64,000 nucleotides of DNA from positions 12,572,787 through 12,636,786 of the forward strand of contig JAJEKV010000005.1 of the NCBI GenBank assembly GCA_021234155.1. The letters are read 5' to 3'. Below the pieces are notes generated by a model. That model was not told the DNA's origin. It was given only the letters and a program-made list of their open reading frames with translations, and searched no databases. Numbering within the stretch: the first letter of the stretch is position 1; each line of letters starts with the position of its first letter. A program made the position numbers and the translations under genes. The stretch comes from Isoetes taiwanensis (Eukaryota > Streptophyta > Lycopodiopsida > Isoetales > Isoetaceae). Below, piece after piece: positions 13,473 through 23,997 of the stretch.

Positions 13473-13535
13473 AAATGCATGCCACCTAGGCTCCAACATG
13501 CCACAATAGGGGGGTCAAGCATGCCACATAGACCT
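13473..13535 (+). repeat. CCACCTAGGCTCCAACATG minisatellite remnant
   Basis: Two or three units of the ~19-20 bp minisatellite ccacctaggctccaacatg. The same unit forms short arrays at 14940-15020 and the large inverted arms at 56765 and 61140. Confidence 0.7.
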
Positions 13536-13714
13536 AAAGTATTAGGAAAATCCACTTACGTGGCAATTGTGTAAAGAGTAATGTATAGGTACTTTTATGA
13601 ATATAAAGAAGTTTATTTTTGCATTCTCATTTTTATGCTTCATTACGTAAATTTGTACTTGAATGTTGAATGAATTCAAGGTATAACGGATTAAACCGAA
13701 TTAAACTGAATTAC

Positions 13715-14025
13715 ACTTGCACAAGGCACGGATTAAATCAAGGCATAATAAAAAGGTATTACAAAACCAATTGATTAAAACAGAAATGCAGGGATCCCTC
13801 GGAACATAATACTCATAAATTACAACAGAAAATTGAGTAAAGGCACAAGGCACTGTGATGTACAAAAAAAAAGGCACTAAGGCCATCATATATTACAAGG
13901 CACTAAGGCCCGTGTTTCAAGTTAAAGGCACTAACGCCCGGACATATGGGTGAGATCAAAGAAAGGCACTAAGGCAATGGACGTGGTATACTTTTTTTCA
14001 AAAAATAACAAAGGCACAAAAGGCA
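13715..14025. repeat. Dispersed aaggcactaaggc repeats
   Basis: About seven copies of aaggcac(t)aaggc separated by 20-70 bp of AT-rich sequence with poly-A runs. No gene is seen here. Confidence 0.6.
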
Positions 14026-14290
14026 CGTGGTTGAACTTGATCATAACAAAAAAAAAAAAAACAAATGGCTTCCTTAGCTCGGGACTTCAAGCTTCATCGT
14101 AAGAAAAGTAAAGAAAGTTAGAAAGCCTAAAAAAGATTGCAAAAATTGAATTGCATGCTACTTAGTACTTACTCTCCGACCAATTGTGAAAGCGCAAACA
14201 TTTCTTCTTCTTAGGGTCTTCTTCTTAGGGTCTTCTCGGGCCGGGTCTCTTCTTCAAAGCTCCGGATGTTGTCTTGAATGAACCTCCTCC

Positions 14291-14452
14291 TCAGAAGAAT
14301 CGCATCGGATGAATGAAAATTGGAGGAATCTTTAAAGCTCTAAAGCTCGAAAGGGAGCTTCGAGAAGAGGAGCTTCGAAGAGAAGCTCTCCCTAATTGGG
14401 GACGAGAATCGTGTGGCAGATTGACATCATCTGCAAAGGAATCGTCCATGAT
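14291..14452 (-). CDS. Possible 5' exon, Ser-rich N-terminus
   Basis: On the minus strand a TATA-like tttatagg lies near 14605, followed about 150 bp later by an ATG in the context ggatcATGGA (about 14450). It opens a Ser/Arg-rich frame (MDDSFADDV... then a run of Ser and Arg). The frame closes at about 14291. A neighbouring frame stays open and protein-like for another 80 bp, so there may be a frameshift. Family unknown; the TATA-to-ATG layout is the only support. Confidence 0.25.
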   Translation of the reverse strand: MMDDSFADDVNLPHDSRPQLGRASLRSSSSRSSLSSFRALKIPPIFIHPMRFF

Positions 14453-14939
14453 CCTATGCCATAAGCGGCTAGGACCTCTCGCCAAAAAAAAAGTAAAGCA
14501 AGTTTTGCGGGTTTTAAAAGGGAAGGGGAAGCTGACGGGAATAACCCGGCGCTTGACGTGTTTGGGAGAATGGGATGATATTTCTCCCTCCACGACCATA
14601 GCCTATAAAGGCTGGCGTGAAATTAATTTAAATGGGCTACTGATTTTAGGATTTCATGCACCATTAGTATCTTAATCGTAATGATTTAGTAGGATCAATA
14701 ATTACCTCAAAATGACCATAATTTTATTTTCTAAAAAAATAAAAATATCTATCTGAAATGGCCATTCTTTTTGGACACCAATCATATTATGTTGGCTTCA
14801 AACTTGTTTAGTAATTTTAGTTATAATTAGCTAGTGTAAATTGATTGTTAACTTCAATTATTGACTTATGCTTCACCAAACATGTTGGTCAATGAAAGTC
14901 AAACATGTAACAAAGGTCATGTAAAGGCTCAAACATGCC

Positions 14940-15115
14940 AAGGGTGGGTCAAATATGCCACCTAGGCTCCAACATGCCACCCTAGGCTCCAACATGCCAC
15001 GTAAGCTCCAACATGCCACCTATGATTCACCACATGATTCACCACATGCACCACATGATTCACCACATGCACCGGTTGCATCACCACATCTATCACGACA
15101 TGTATCACCACATTG
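14940..15115 (+). repeat. Minisatellite patch: CTCCAACATG then CACCACATG
   Basis: Four units of the ccacctaggctccaacatg minisatellite (14940-15020) run directly into seven units of attcaccacatg / gcaccacatg (15020-15110). The two repeat families are fused here. Confidence 0.75.
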
Positions 15116-15466
15116 TCATGAATCTTTGACTACATCAATTTCTTACGGAGATTTGAACTCCACCAGAGTGTTGCTACAGTCACCAAAAAGTCTATTGTAT
15201 ACAATAGTATACAACAATGTACATTAGAGTGTCAATGAAAGAATAGGTTACAAGAATAACCTCTTTGGTTACAATAATACAAACATGTGATTACAAGTAA
15301 AGATCTATTGATACATCAACCTCATCTTCATTACTAGAGCAAGCGTAGCTTCACAACATCAATCATCATTCGCTGCGTGTCCAATGTTTCGCCACTAGAA
15401 ATTGGTACACCCCGCAACAAACATATCGGGCCTCACATTGGATGAGTAATACCTTCAAATTCGAAC

Positions 15467-16155
15467 TCACCTTGCATTTCGCATTGGCATGACCACAACT
15501 TTCTTTACAAAGACACATATAGCAGGACCACACGACCAGCAATCAGACTGAGTGGGGGAACTTGTAATTTTCTTGTGGCGCAGCTTTATGGTGCTTGGGA
15601 ATTTTGTGTTTGCATCCTCAACAAAACTCATGACAGGCTCGGAGCCCTTGTACATTTCTAGGCTATCAAAATGGTACACACCTGGCTGACATTTAACTGG
15701 CTGACCTCCAAGACCTACAATGACATACACTGTCCAGTGCTGCTGATAACATGCTGGCAGAATGGTACATTCCGAAATTGCAAGTTGAGGGTTCAACAGT
15801 TTGTCCTTTGAAGCAAGCTCATTCGACAGTAATGTGTAAATGAGCGGATCCATGAAATGGAACCTCTGTTCCATGTCATGCTTGATGCAGAATTGGTGCA
15901 TACACCTGCCAAAGTCCAAGGTCTGGTAAAACAAGATGATTTAAGAAACAACAGAAGACTTCAAATCTGAGTTGTTTATATTAAATTACTAACCTCATGA
16001 AGAAATGGACTATCCTGTCACTGAACCAATCCCTACTTTTCTCCAATATTCTGATTGAATCTTGATCAAGCACAAGAGGCTCCTGCTGTCCTTTAAACAC
16101 TTCAAGTGGCAAGTGTTCTGGTCGGATGTGCGCTCTTAACACTGCAGTCCTCGTG
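15467..16155 (-). pseudogene. Ulp1/SENP-like C48 cysteine protease domain
   Basis: Two exon-like blocks. The first (16155-15994) ends with SRDWFSDRIVHFFMR, matching the W-(L/F)-x-D-x-x-(I/V)-x-x-(F/Y) start of Ulp1 domains. The second (15922-15467) carries QQHWTVYVIV (catalytic His), YHFDSL (catalytic Asp) and TQSDCWSCGP, where Gln and Cys fit the oxyanion Gln and nucleophile Cys. Donor gttagt and acceptor ttttaccag flank a 71-bp intron, but the simplest joint is out of phase, so one indel or another splice site is needed. Ulp1 domains act on SUMO and are also common in plant transposons such as Mutator-like elements. No start exon was found upstream, so this is a partial or broken gene. Confidence 0.6.
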
Positions 16156-16304
16156 CTGGTGGTGTAAGTTTACATTCAGCAAATGGAAGATCATTGAAAA
16201 CCTTGAGGAACATTGAAATAGCCAAGAAATGAACAATTGAAGTAAAACTTTGTTTATATTAAAAAGTCAAGAGAGGTTACATCATATACACAATAATACT
16301 ATTT

Positions 16305-16826
16305 CTAGGCTTTAGTTCTATGTTTTTTCATCATATTAATACAAATTTGACTCTCAGTGTCAAACATATTCAGCATTTTGTTGCTTTCGACATAACTTTG
16401 CACATTCCCTGCCTTCAGCAACCCCTGAAGCCAAACCTTTAGATCATTCATGAGGAAATTGCCATCTACTATGTCAGGGCTCCAGCTGTTTGGACAGATC
16501 ATGGTGTTTGGCTCATTGAGGTACCCTTTGTATCTGCTGTCATCAATGAGAAGCACGTTCTCTTTTGTGAAACCTGGAAATTCGTCGTAGACCTTTTTGA
16601 GGTGCTTCAAAAAAATTGGCTTTCCACTGTTATATAAATTTGTGTTGGTACACTGATCCTGATTCCATATGAACTTGAATTTGTCCTTGTGTTTCATCAA
16701 TGCTCCCTTAACTATCATTCTCAAGTTTTGAGCCTGCAGGCTGGACCAAAGTGCTATATGAAAATTCTGGCTGCACCAATCTATGAACTCGGCCCAGCCT
16801 GGTCTAGTTACTACCCACTTGGTCAT
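16305..16826 (-). CDS. FCP1/NIF-like HAD phosphatase, C-terminal exon
   Basis: A 173-codon frame. It contains RPGWAEFIDWC, then ALWSSLQAQN (the Ser/Thr motif II position of the HAD fold) and ENVLLIDDSRYKG (the Asp-Asp motif IV). The spacing and sequence fit the NLI-interacting-factor/FCP1 family of CTD-type phosphatases. The N-terminal DLD/DLN nucleophile motif is missing; it would lie on an upstream exon, and I could not find it in 16830-17400. The frame opens close to a possible AG acceptor, so this is probably an exon or a truncated copy. It lies 150 bp upstream of the Ulp1-like block on the same strand; they may be unrelated. Confidence 0.65.
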   Translation of the reverse strand: MTKWVVTRPGWAEFIDWCSQNFHIALWSSLQAQNLRMIVKGALMKHKDKFKFIWNQDQCTNTNLYNSGKPIFLKHLKKVYDEFPGFTKENVLLIDDSRYKGYLNEPNTMICPNSWSPDIVDGNFLMNDLKVWLQGLLKAGNVQSYVESNKMLNMFDTESQICINMMKKHRTKA

Positions 16827-17464
16827 TAGAGGTAATTTGAGATCTCATTTTGTCCCATTAAGGGATGCTTAAAAAGCCACATCAGCTTTTTAAACTGTCC
16901 AATAAGAGAAGAGCTTTAGTGTATTTTATTCCAGTATTATGTGGCAGCAGTAATTAATGCAGTTCTAACTAACTTTTGCAGTGTCATTTTTCTACTATAA
17001 CTTTTGATCAAAAACTCCGATTCGAACACTATTTGTGGCAATGGATTCGTCTCCTCAAGATCTTTCTAATGACAACCCATTGTTATATGTTTTGGGATGT
17101 AAATATATAAGAAAAGAGCAAAAAACCATATTTTTTAAGGTTAACACATATGGCTTGTATTGAAATACATCATAACCATATATCACTTGAAAGATCTTTT
17201 CATTCTGCATCTAATGCAACAAACGCCGCAGCATTTTCAAAAGTAGATCAAAAGTTATAGGGAAAAAACGACAGCAATGAAGTTGTTAATGCTGCATTAA
17301 TTGCTGTTTGATGTAGAGTACTCATTCTATTGGAGGATTCTTATGGGGACAAAAGGAGATCACCATGCTCTGCAAACCTGGAATTGAATCACAATTGATT
17401 GTGACTATGCTTTGGTTTTTTTAACTAAGCTCCAGACTTTTTTACTCTCTTTACGATGTTCCTA

Positions 17465-17536
17465 TTTATATATATCTAAAGTGCCCCCTAAAATGAGCGA
17501 GCGATCTCATCCCAGGGGGCACTTTAGATACAATAA
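17465..17536. repeat. Hairpin element A1, 17-bp perfect stem
   Basis: Arms tatctaaagtgccccct (17473-17489) and agggggcactttagata (17514-17530) are perfect reverse complements. The loop contains aaaatgagcgagcgatctca, itself partly self-complementary. The stem can be extended imperfectly into the flanks. A related hairpin with the same loop lies at 17812-17880. Confidence 0.85.
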
Positions 17537-17600
17537 ACAGGACAAGCAAAAGAGACTAAGTCAGCCAGGATGGAAGAGACTAAGCCAGGATGAAAGAGAC

Positions 17601-17736
17601 CTGAGTACAAGCATCGAGACTTCCCAAACCTTGCTTTCACCCCTCTTTGGACAATGGAACTTAGCATGTAAACTAAGCTACATTGGCCAAAGAGGAGGTC
17701 AAAGAAAGATTGAGAAGTCTCGATGCCTGTACTCAG
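17601..17736. ncRNA. 136-nt foldback, pre-miRNA-like
   Basis: Arms at 17601-17623 and 17714-17736 pair at 22 of 23 positions (ctgagtacaagcatcgagac versus the complement of gtctcgatgcctgtactcag). A second stem pairs 17642-17658 with 17679-17695 at 15 of 17, and the tip closes with cttag/ctaag. This shape is expected of a young plant microRNA or siRNA hairpin, or of a foldback transposon. Transcription is not shown by the sequence. It lies between the two related hairpins A1 and A2. Confidence 0.55.
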
Positions 17737-17811
17737 CAATTACTAACATCCAATTAACCCACAGATTGCTATCTTGTTTTATGTCCGGGCTTACTCCTTT
17801 TCGAAGTTTTC

Positions 17812-17880
17812 TTGATGTATCTAATTCGCCACCTAAAATGAGTGAGCGACCTCATCCTAGGGGCAAATTAGATACATCAA
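17812..17880. repeat. Hairpin element A2, 15-bp perfect stem
   Basis: Arms ttgatgtatctaatt (17812-17826) and aattagatacatcaa (17866-17880) pair perfectly and are followed inward by a further imperfect pairing (cgccacct/aggggca). The loop aaaatgagtgagcgacctca is nearly that of A1. The shared 3' flank (aacaggacaa then agagactaag) shows that A1 and A2 are diverged copies of one element. Confidence 0.85.
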
Positions 17881-18243
17881 ACAGGACAAACGAAAAAGAG
17901 ACTAAGCTTGGTGAAAGATTAGGAAGTCCACTAATCCTAATTGGCATTTGTCCCTTACATCAGGCCCTTAGCATGTAAACTAAGCTACCTATAAGTGCTC
18001 ACCTATAAGTGCCTCAGTAGCTTGAAGTTGCTTTTCATCCTCCCTACTCACACCTAAAGCTTGTACCCATGTTGTAGAAAATTCATGACAGCAATTCTCA
18101 ATGCAATAGTGATTACAAATCCCGCAAAGTGAAGCATAAATTTGTCAATGAGAATACAATTATACTAAGCACTTCAGAATTTTGTTATGAAGTACCTCAA
18201 GAGGCCGAAGCGGACATGGAAGATGGTATTGGGTGATCTGCAT

Positions 18244-18775
18244 TCAAGCAATCAAAGTTGGTAGTGGTTTCCCCCATCCACCGGAGGATCTTGCCATTGT
18301 AATGGACAAGCCACTACCATAATCTTCAGCCTTATCAAGGTCTGGAAGTAGTGGATCCAAGACAAATAAAGGAAGACGGTCCTTGCAAGACAGAAACCTC
18401 TCTAACCTTGGTTCCAGCACTTTCAATGCTGTTGTGTCTGCTTCCTTGGCTGACAGCAGATTAAGCTCCTCGATTTTTGTCTGCTCAAGTTCTGGTAATA
18501 GTTCCTTCAGCTCAGCCTCTGTATCTTGGCATATAGCCCGAATACCGTCTGCACGACTTGGTTTATCCTTAATCATTCCTTCCCATTTTTTTAAATCTTT
18601 ATTCATCTTCTCGGTCTGGAACTCAAGTTGCTGAACCTTCATTTGTAGCACCTGCAGGCTTTGATCACAAGTTTGCAACCTTGCCTTACACTGAATCACT
18701 TCTGATCTTGTAGAGTTGATCCATTCTCCCCGTGTCCTGTTGAATTCAACTTTCACCACTTTACACACCACAAAT
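18244..18775 (-). CDS. Coiled-coil protein, C-terminal exon
   Basis: The frame encodes about 175 residues, mostly a long charged coiled coil (Glu/Lys/Leu heptads; contains QVLQMKVQQLEFQTEKMNK), with a short Pro/Gly tail ending in a stop. The frame stays open further upstream only because it runs into a CACCACA repeat array (18780 on), so the exon likely begins near 18775. A basic, possibly nuclear exon fragment on the same strand at 19464-19782 may belong to the same gene. No family was recognised. Confidence 0.4.
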
Positions 18776-18779
18776 TCCA

Positions 18780-19240
18780 TCATGACAAACTTTGCACCAC
18801 AAATGGCGTCATATTCACCACATGTGGTGTGGCATGTGGCACCAAACTGGTGCCACATGCCACACCACATATGGCACCACAATGCACCCAAGGCACCACA
18901 TATGGCAATCCATTACTTCGCACCACAAATGGCGTCAAAGACACCACATGTGGTGCAAAATGTGGATCCATAGTGGTGCCACATTAGACACCACATGTGG
19001 CACCACAATGCACAGAAGGCACCACATCCCTACAGCATCCACCACCCCATATGTGGCGGATAGCGTGGTGCAATATTTAGCTAAATTGTTGGCACCACAT
19101 ATGGCGCATAATCCACCATTCACAAGTATCACCATATCTAACATCACATATGACACTAAGTATAGAAACATATGGAAGCCAATTCACTATTCAGATAAGG
19201 TACCACGTTTGGTACTATATGTGACACTACATATGCTACA
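18780..19240. repeat. CACCACATATGGC minisatellite array
   Basis: More than fifteen degenerate copies of gcaccacatatggc / caccacatgtggc, with many local palindromes (ccacatgtgg). It lies between two exon-like blocks on the minus strand. The array degrades gradually toward 19300. Confidence 0.75.
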
Positions 19241-19463
19241 AACTACATTATTAACATATAATTGACACCATATGACTGTCCTGTAACACATTTGGAGCTA
19301 CATACTACTGTGAACTAAAATTATCCACCACAACTCGAAACTAGCAGCACAAATTTCCTACACATAACTTACAACACACCCAAATGAAGAAGTAAGTGGT
19401 GTACCTGATTGTTCAAGCTTGCTAGACCTTGGTGGAAAATAATAGTTCCAATATTAACTTGCA

Positions 19464-19782
19464 TCATATGGTGGTTCCAGAAGAAGAGGGTTGAAAAGTA
19501 CCTATTTTTTCAGTGATTTTCCCCGAGATTCTTCTTACAGCTTGAGGAGGCTTGAATTGTGGCCTAGTCATTTCAAGAGAGGAAGCATCATCCGCGGGCA
19601 TGTTGCTCTGCTTCCTCACTATTTGAAATGCTTGCATGCTTCCTCTTACGTTGGGACGGAGAGGCTTGGACCCTTTTTCTCTTAATCTGTTGCTTAAACT
19701 CAACCAGGTTTATTTCTTTTTCCTTTTGTGAAGGTATCACGCAAATGACCATAGTCGCAGGAGGCCATGCCTCCCCGTGCAC
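19464..19782 (-). pseudogene. Basic, NLS-like exon fragment
   Basis: Two overlapping minus frames read as protein: one is Lys/Arg-rich (FKQQIKRKRVQASPSQRKRK), the other continues DDASSLEMTRPQFKPPQAV. The switch from one to the other near 19610 looks like a frameshift. A donor-like gtaagaag follows the CAAGCT of the second. It may be the upstream part of the coiled-coil gene. Another protein-like minus stretch containing IIWDLNATGYTYKEMSVQEK lies near 19990-20070. No family was recognised. Confidence 0.3.
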
Positions 19783-20083
19783 ACTTCACACTGTTTTTTT
19801 TTGTAAAGGCATATATATTCATTATACCTCTCCTTGCTCAGATTCTTCAACCTGCATGATGAAACAAAACAATATTCTAAACAACAGAGAATCATGGGCA
19901 TCCCCGAATCTAGAATGCAACCCACCTGAAGTGGATTTTCCTATTACTTTCGGTCCCCAAAGCGGGCTCGATTTATTCTTGTGTGGCGTAATGCTTTTCT
20001 TGCACAGACATTTCCTTGTAGGTGTATCCCGTGGCATTCAAGTCCCAGATGATCGAGCCATTTTGATCGATCTTCTTGCCAGA

Positions 20084-20276
20084 AATCAGAAATGGTCTTG
20101 CCGGATTAAGGGAGCGTGATCGGAGTTTTTGAGGGAAAATGAAAATTCAGAATCAGAAATGGTCTTGCCGGATTAAGGGAGCGTGATCAGAGTTTTTGAG
20201 GGAAAATGAAAATTCAGAATCAGAAATGGTCTTGCCGGATTAAGGGAGCGTGATCAGAGTTTTTGAGGGAAAATGA
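20084..20276 (+). repeat. 67-bp tandem repeat, 2.9 copies
   Basis: The unit begins aatcagaaatggtcttgccg and repeats at 20084, 20151 and 20218 with one substitution (cggag/cagag). Near identity shows a recent expansion. Confidence 0.95.
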
Positions 20277-20430
20277 TCGTGTACATTGCTGAATAAGACT
20301 GAATAAGACTGAAAGGACAAAATTTTGAATAAGTAATCATGTGTATATTTAAAAAAATAACTGCCTCTCCCACTACAAATTCGGTAGTAGCACCCAAAAA
20401 TGTGGTGCTAAAATGCACGTTTTTGTTCCA

Positions 20431-21290
20431 CTACAACATGCTTTCACCCCACTTCGACTTCTGGAAACGCTTCAAATTAGAGCAATGACTCAAATCAAGT
20501 GTTTCAAGGCAGGAGAGACGGTGAGGCTTCCCAAAAGATGATGGAAGTCTTTGGAAACTATAGCACAAAGATAAGACAAGTTTTTGAAGCTTATCCAACC
20601 CGTCCTCTTCGACTTCTGGAAACTCTTCAAGTTCAAAGCAATAACTCAAATCAAGTGTTCCAAGGCAGGAGAGACGGGGAGGCTTCCCAAAAGATGATGG
20701 AAGTCTTTGGAGATTTGTACACGAAGACAAACCAAGTTTTTGAAGCTTATCCAAGCTTGCCTCTTGGACTTCTGGAAATTCCTTAAGACCTCTGCAATCA
20801 AGTGTTTTGAGGCAAGATAGGCGATGCAGCTTCCCAAAAGATGAGGGGAGTCTTTGGAGGTTCATACACCTGGACAAGTCAAGGCTTTGAAGCTTATCCA
20901 AGCCCTTCTCTTCGACTTCTGGAAACTCAATAAGATGAATGTGACTTAGATTTAAGAACTTGAGGTTGGGGAAGCTCCCCTTTTCCACCATGGGAAATAT
21001 GCCTAGCCGAGACGAATATGCATCTAGCACTATAAGATTTGGAGCTAACATTGCATCAGGCGAAAGGACCCGTATTGGGCTCTCTATGAGATAAATCCTT
21101 TGAACTTTTTGCCAATCAATTGTGCTAGGAAATGTTTTCCTAGCCAAGAAAGATCTAGTTTTGGCCTTTTCTCGTTGGAGATGCAGATGGTCAAATCCCG
21201 AATGACGTCATGAATCTTGACGGTATCGGAATCATGAATCTCCACCAAAGAAAAAGCTATAAGGATGCCAAGAACTAAATAATTCTGACA
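20431..21290 (-). pseudogene. RNL-type NLR fragment: end of ARC2 plus LRRs
   Basis: Homologous to the intact RNL gene at 27799-31519. It opens at about 21275 with LVLGILIAFSLVEIHDSDTV, the ARC2/MHD-like region, then one frameshift near 21150, then the linker and four LRR units to a stop at 20431. Upstream it is fused directly to LRR sequence of the next copy at about 21290, so NB-ARC and P-loop are missing. Repeat units have the same ~52-aa period as the intact gene. Confidence 0.8.
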
Positions 21291-23997
21291 CCAAGACAGA
21301 CAAAGTTTTTGAAGCTTATCCATGCCTGCCTCTTCGACTTCTAGAAATTCCTTAGATAGGCGACGAGGCTTCCCAAAATATGACAGGAGTCTTTGGAGAT
21401 CACACAAAGACAGGTAAAGTTTTTGAAGCTTATCCAAGCCATTCTCTTCGACTTCTGGAAATTCCTTAAGATCTGTGCATTCAAATAAACCAAGCCTTGC
21501 GAGGCAAGAGAGGCAACGAGGCTTCCCAAAAGATGACGACAGTCATTGGAGATTCTTACACGAACGCATGTCAAGATTTTGAAGCTTATCCAACCCGTCT
21601 TCTTCGACTTCTGAAAACTCTTCAAGTTTAGAGCAATGACTCAAATCGAGTGTTTCAAGGCAGGAGAGATGGTGAGGCTTCCCAAAAGATGACGAGAGTC
21701 TTTGGAGATTCTTACAGGAACGCACTTCAAGGTTTTGAAGCTTATCCAATCCATCCTCGTCGACTTCTAGAAACTCTTCAAGTTTACAGCATCAAATCAA
21801 GTGTTTCAATGCAGGAGAGACAGTGAGGCTTCCCAAAAGATGACGGGAGTCTTTGGAGATTCAAACAGCAAGGCAGGTTAAGATCTTGAAGCTTAGCCAA
21901 GCCTGCCTCTTCAACTTCTGGAAACTCCTCAAGTCTAGAGGAAAAATTGAAACCAAGCATTTTGAGGCAGGATAGGCGACGAGGCTTCCCAAAAGATGAC
22001 GGGAGTCTTTGGAGATTCATATACCCCTTCAGGTTAAGGCTCTGAAGCTTATCCAAGCCATTCTCTTCGACTTCTGAAAACTCTTAAGATCTCTGCAATG
22101 ATGTAAACCAAGCAGTTTGAGGCAGGATAGGCAACGAGGCTTCCCAAAAGATGACGGGAGTTTTTGGAGATTCTCACATGAATTTAGGCCAAGTATTTGA
22201 AGCTTATCCAAGCCATTCTCTTTGACTTCTAAAAATTCCTTAAGATTTGTGCAATTTAAATAAAGCATCTTGAGGCAGGAGAGGCGGAGAGGTTTTCCAA
22301 AGGATGATGGAAGTTTTTGGAGATTGCCACACAAAGATTAATCAAGTTTTTGAAGCTTATCCAACCCATCCTCTTCGACTTCTGGAAACTCTTCAAGTTT
22401 AGAGCAATGACTCAAATCAAGTGTTTCAAGGCAGGAGAGATGGTGAGGCTTCTCAAAAGATGATGGGAGTCTTTGGAGATTCCGACACGAAGACAGACAA
22501 AGTTTTTGAAGCTTATTCAAGCCTGCCTCTTCAACTTCTGGAAATTCCTTAATTAGGCGACGAGGCTTCCTAAAATATGACAGCAGTCTTTGGAGATCAC
22601 ACAAAGACAGGTAAAGTTTTTGAAGCTTATCCAAGCCATTCTCTTTGACTTCTGAAAATTCCTTAAGATCTGTGCATTCAAATAAACCAAGCCTTTTGAG
22701 GCAAGAGACGCGACGAGGCTTCCCAAAAGATGATGGCAGTCATTGGAGATTCTTACACGAACGCATGTCAAGTTTTTGAAGCTTATCCAACCTGTCTTCT
22801 TCGACTTCTGAAAACTCTTCAAGTTTAGAGCAATGACTCAAATCAAGTGTTTCAAGGCAGGAGAGACGGTGAGGCTTCCTAAAAGATGACGGAGTCTTTG
22901 GAGATTCTTACATGAACGTACTTCAAGGTTTTGAAGCTTATCCAACCCGTCCTCGTCGACTTCTAGAAACTCTTCAAGTTTAAAGCACTGATTCAAATCA
23001 AGTGTTTCAATGCAGGAGAGACAGTGAGGCTTCCCAAAAGATGACGAGAGTCTTTGGAGATTCAAACAGCAAGACATGTTAAGATCTCGGAGCTTAGCCA
23101 AGCCTGCCTCTTTGACTTCTGGAAACTCCTCAAGTCCAGAGCAAATATTGAAATCAAGCATTTTAAGGCAGGATACGCGACGAGGCTTCCCAAAAGATGA
23201 TGGGAGTCTTTGGAGATTCACACACCCCATCAGGTTAAGGATCTGAAGCTTATCCAAGCCATTCTCTTCGACTTCTGAAAACTCCTTAAGATCTCTGCAG
23301 TGATGTAAACCAAGCACTTTGAGGTAGGATAGGCAACGAGGCTTCCCAAAAGATGACGGGAGTTTTTGGAGATTCTCACACGAATTTTAGGTCAAGTATT
23401 TGAAGCTTATCCAAGCCATTCTCTTTGAATTCTGGAAATTCCTTAAGATTTGTGCAATTTAAAGAAGGCATCTTGAGGCAGGAGAGGCGGAGAGGCTTTC
23501 CAAAGGATGATGGAAGTTTTTGGAGATTTCCACACAAAGATAAGTCAAGTTTTTGAAGCTTATCCAACCCATCCTCTTCGACTTCTGGAAACTCTTCAAG
23601 TTTAGAGCAATGACTCAAATCAAGTGTTTCAAGGCAGGAGAGACGGTGAGGCTTTCCAAAAGATGATGGGAGTCTTTGGAGATTCCAACACGAAGACAAA
23701 CCAAGTTTTTGAAGCTTATCCAAGCCTGCCTCTTCGACTTCTGGAAATTCCTTAAGACCTATGCACTCATGTAAATCAAGCGTTTTGAGGCAGGATAGGC
23801 GATGAGGCTTCCCAAAAGATGAGGAGAGTCTTTGGAGGTTCATACACCAAGACAGATCAAGGCTTTGAAGCTTATCCAAGCCCTTCTCTTCGACTTCTCG
23901 AAACTCAATAAGATGACTGCGACTTAGATTTAAGAACTTGAGGCTGGGAAGGCTCCCCTTTTCCATCATGGGAAACATGCGTAGACAAGACAAATAT
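21291..23997 (-). pseudogene. NLR pseudogene: decayed LRR array
   Basis: About 17 copies of the ~156-bp LRR unit (LPSSFGKPxRLSCLxTLDL then EEFPEVEEDGLDKLQ). The reading frame changes every 200-600 bp (breaks near 23375, 22830, 22340, 22030, 21780, 21540 and 21340), so no long protein can be made. A higher-order repeat of about 1.2 kb is visible: the blocks at 21340-21625 and 22553-22822 are nearly the same, also in their frame-shifted translations. The array's 5' end is interrupted at 23997 by a solo LTR and continues at 25668. Confidence 0.85.

Noticed and set aside
18780-18891. Extension of the coiled-coil protein into the upstream array
   Set aside because: The extra residues are a translation of the CACCACA minisatellite, so an exon start near 18775 is more likely.
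20371-20445. Second CACTA MITE starting cactacaaattcggtag
   Set aside because: The two cactaca strings are in the same orientation and no inverted end or target duplication is present.
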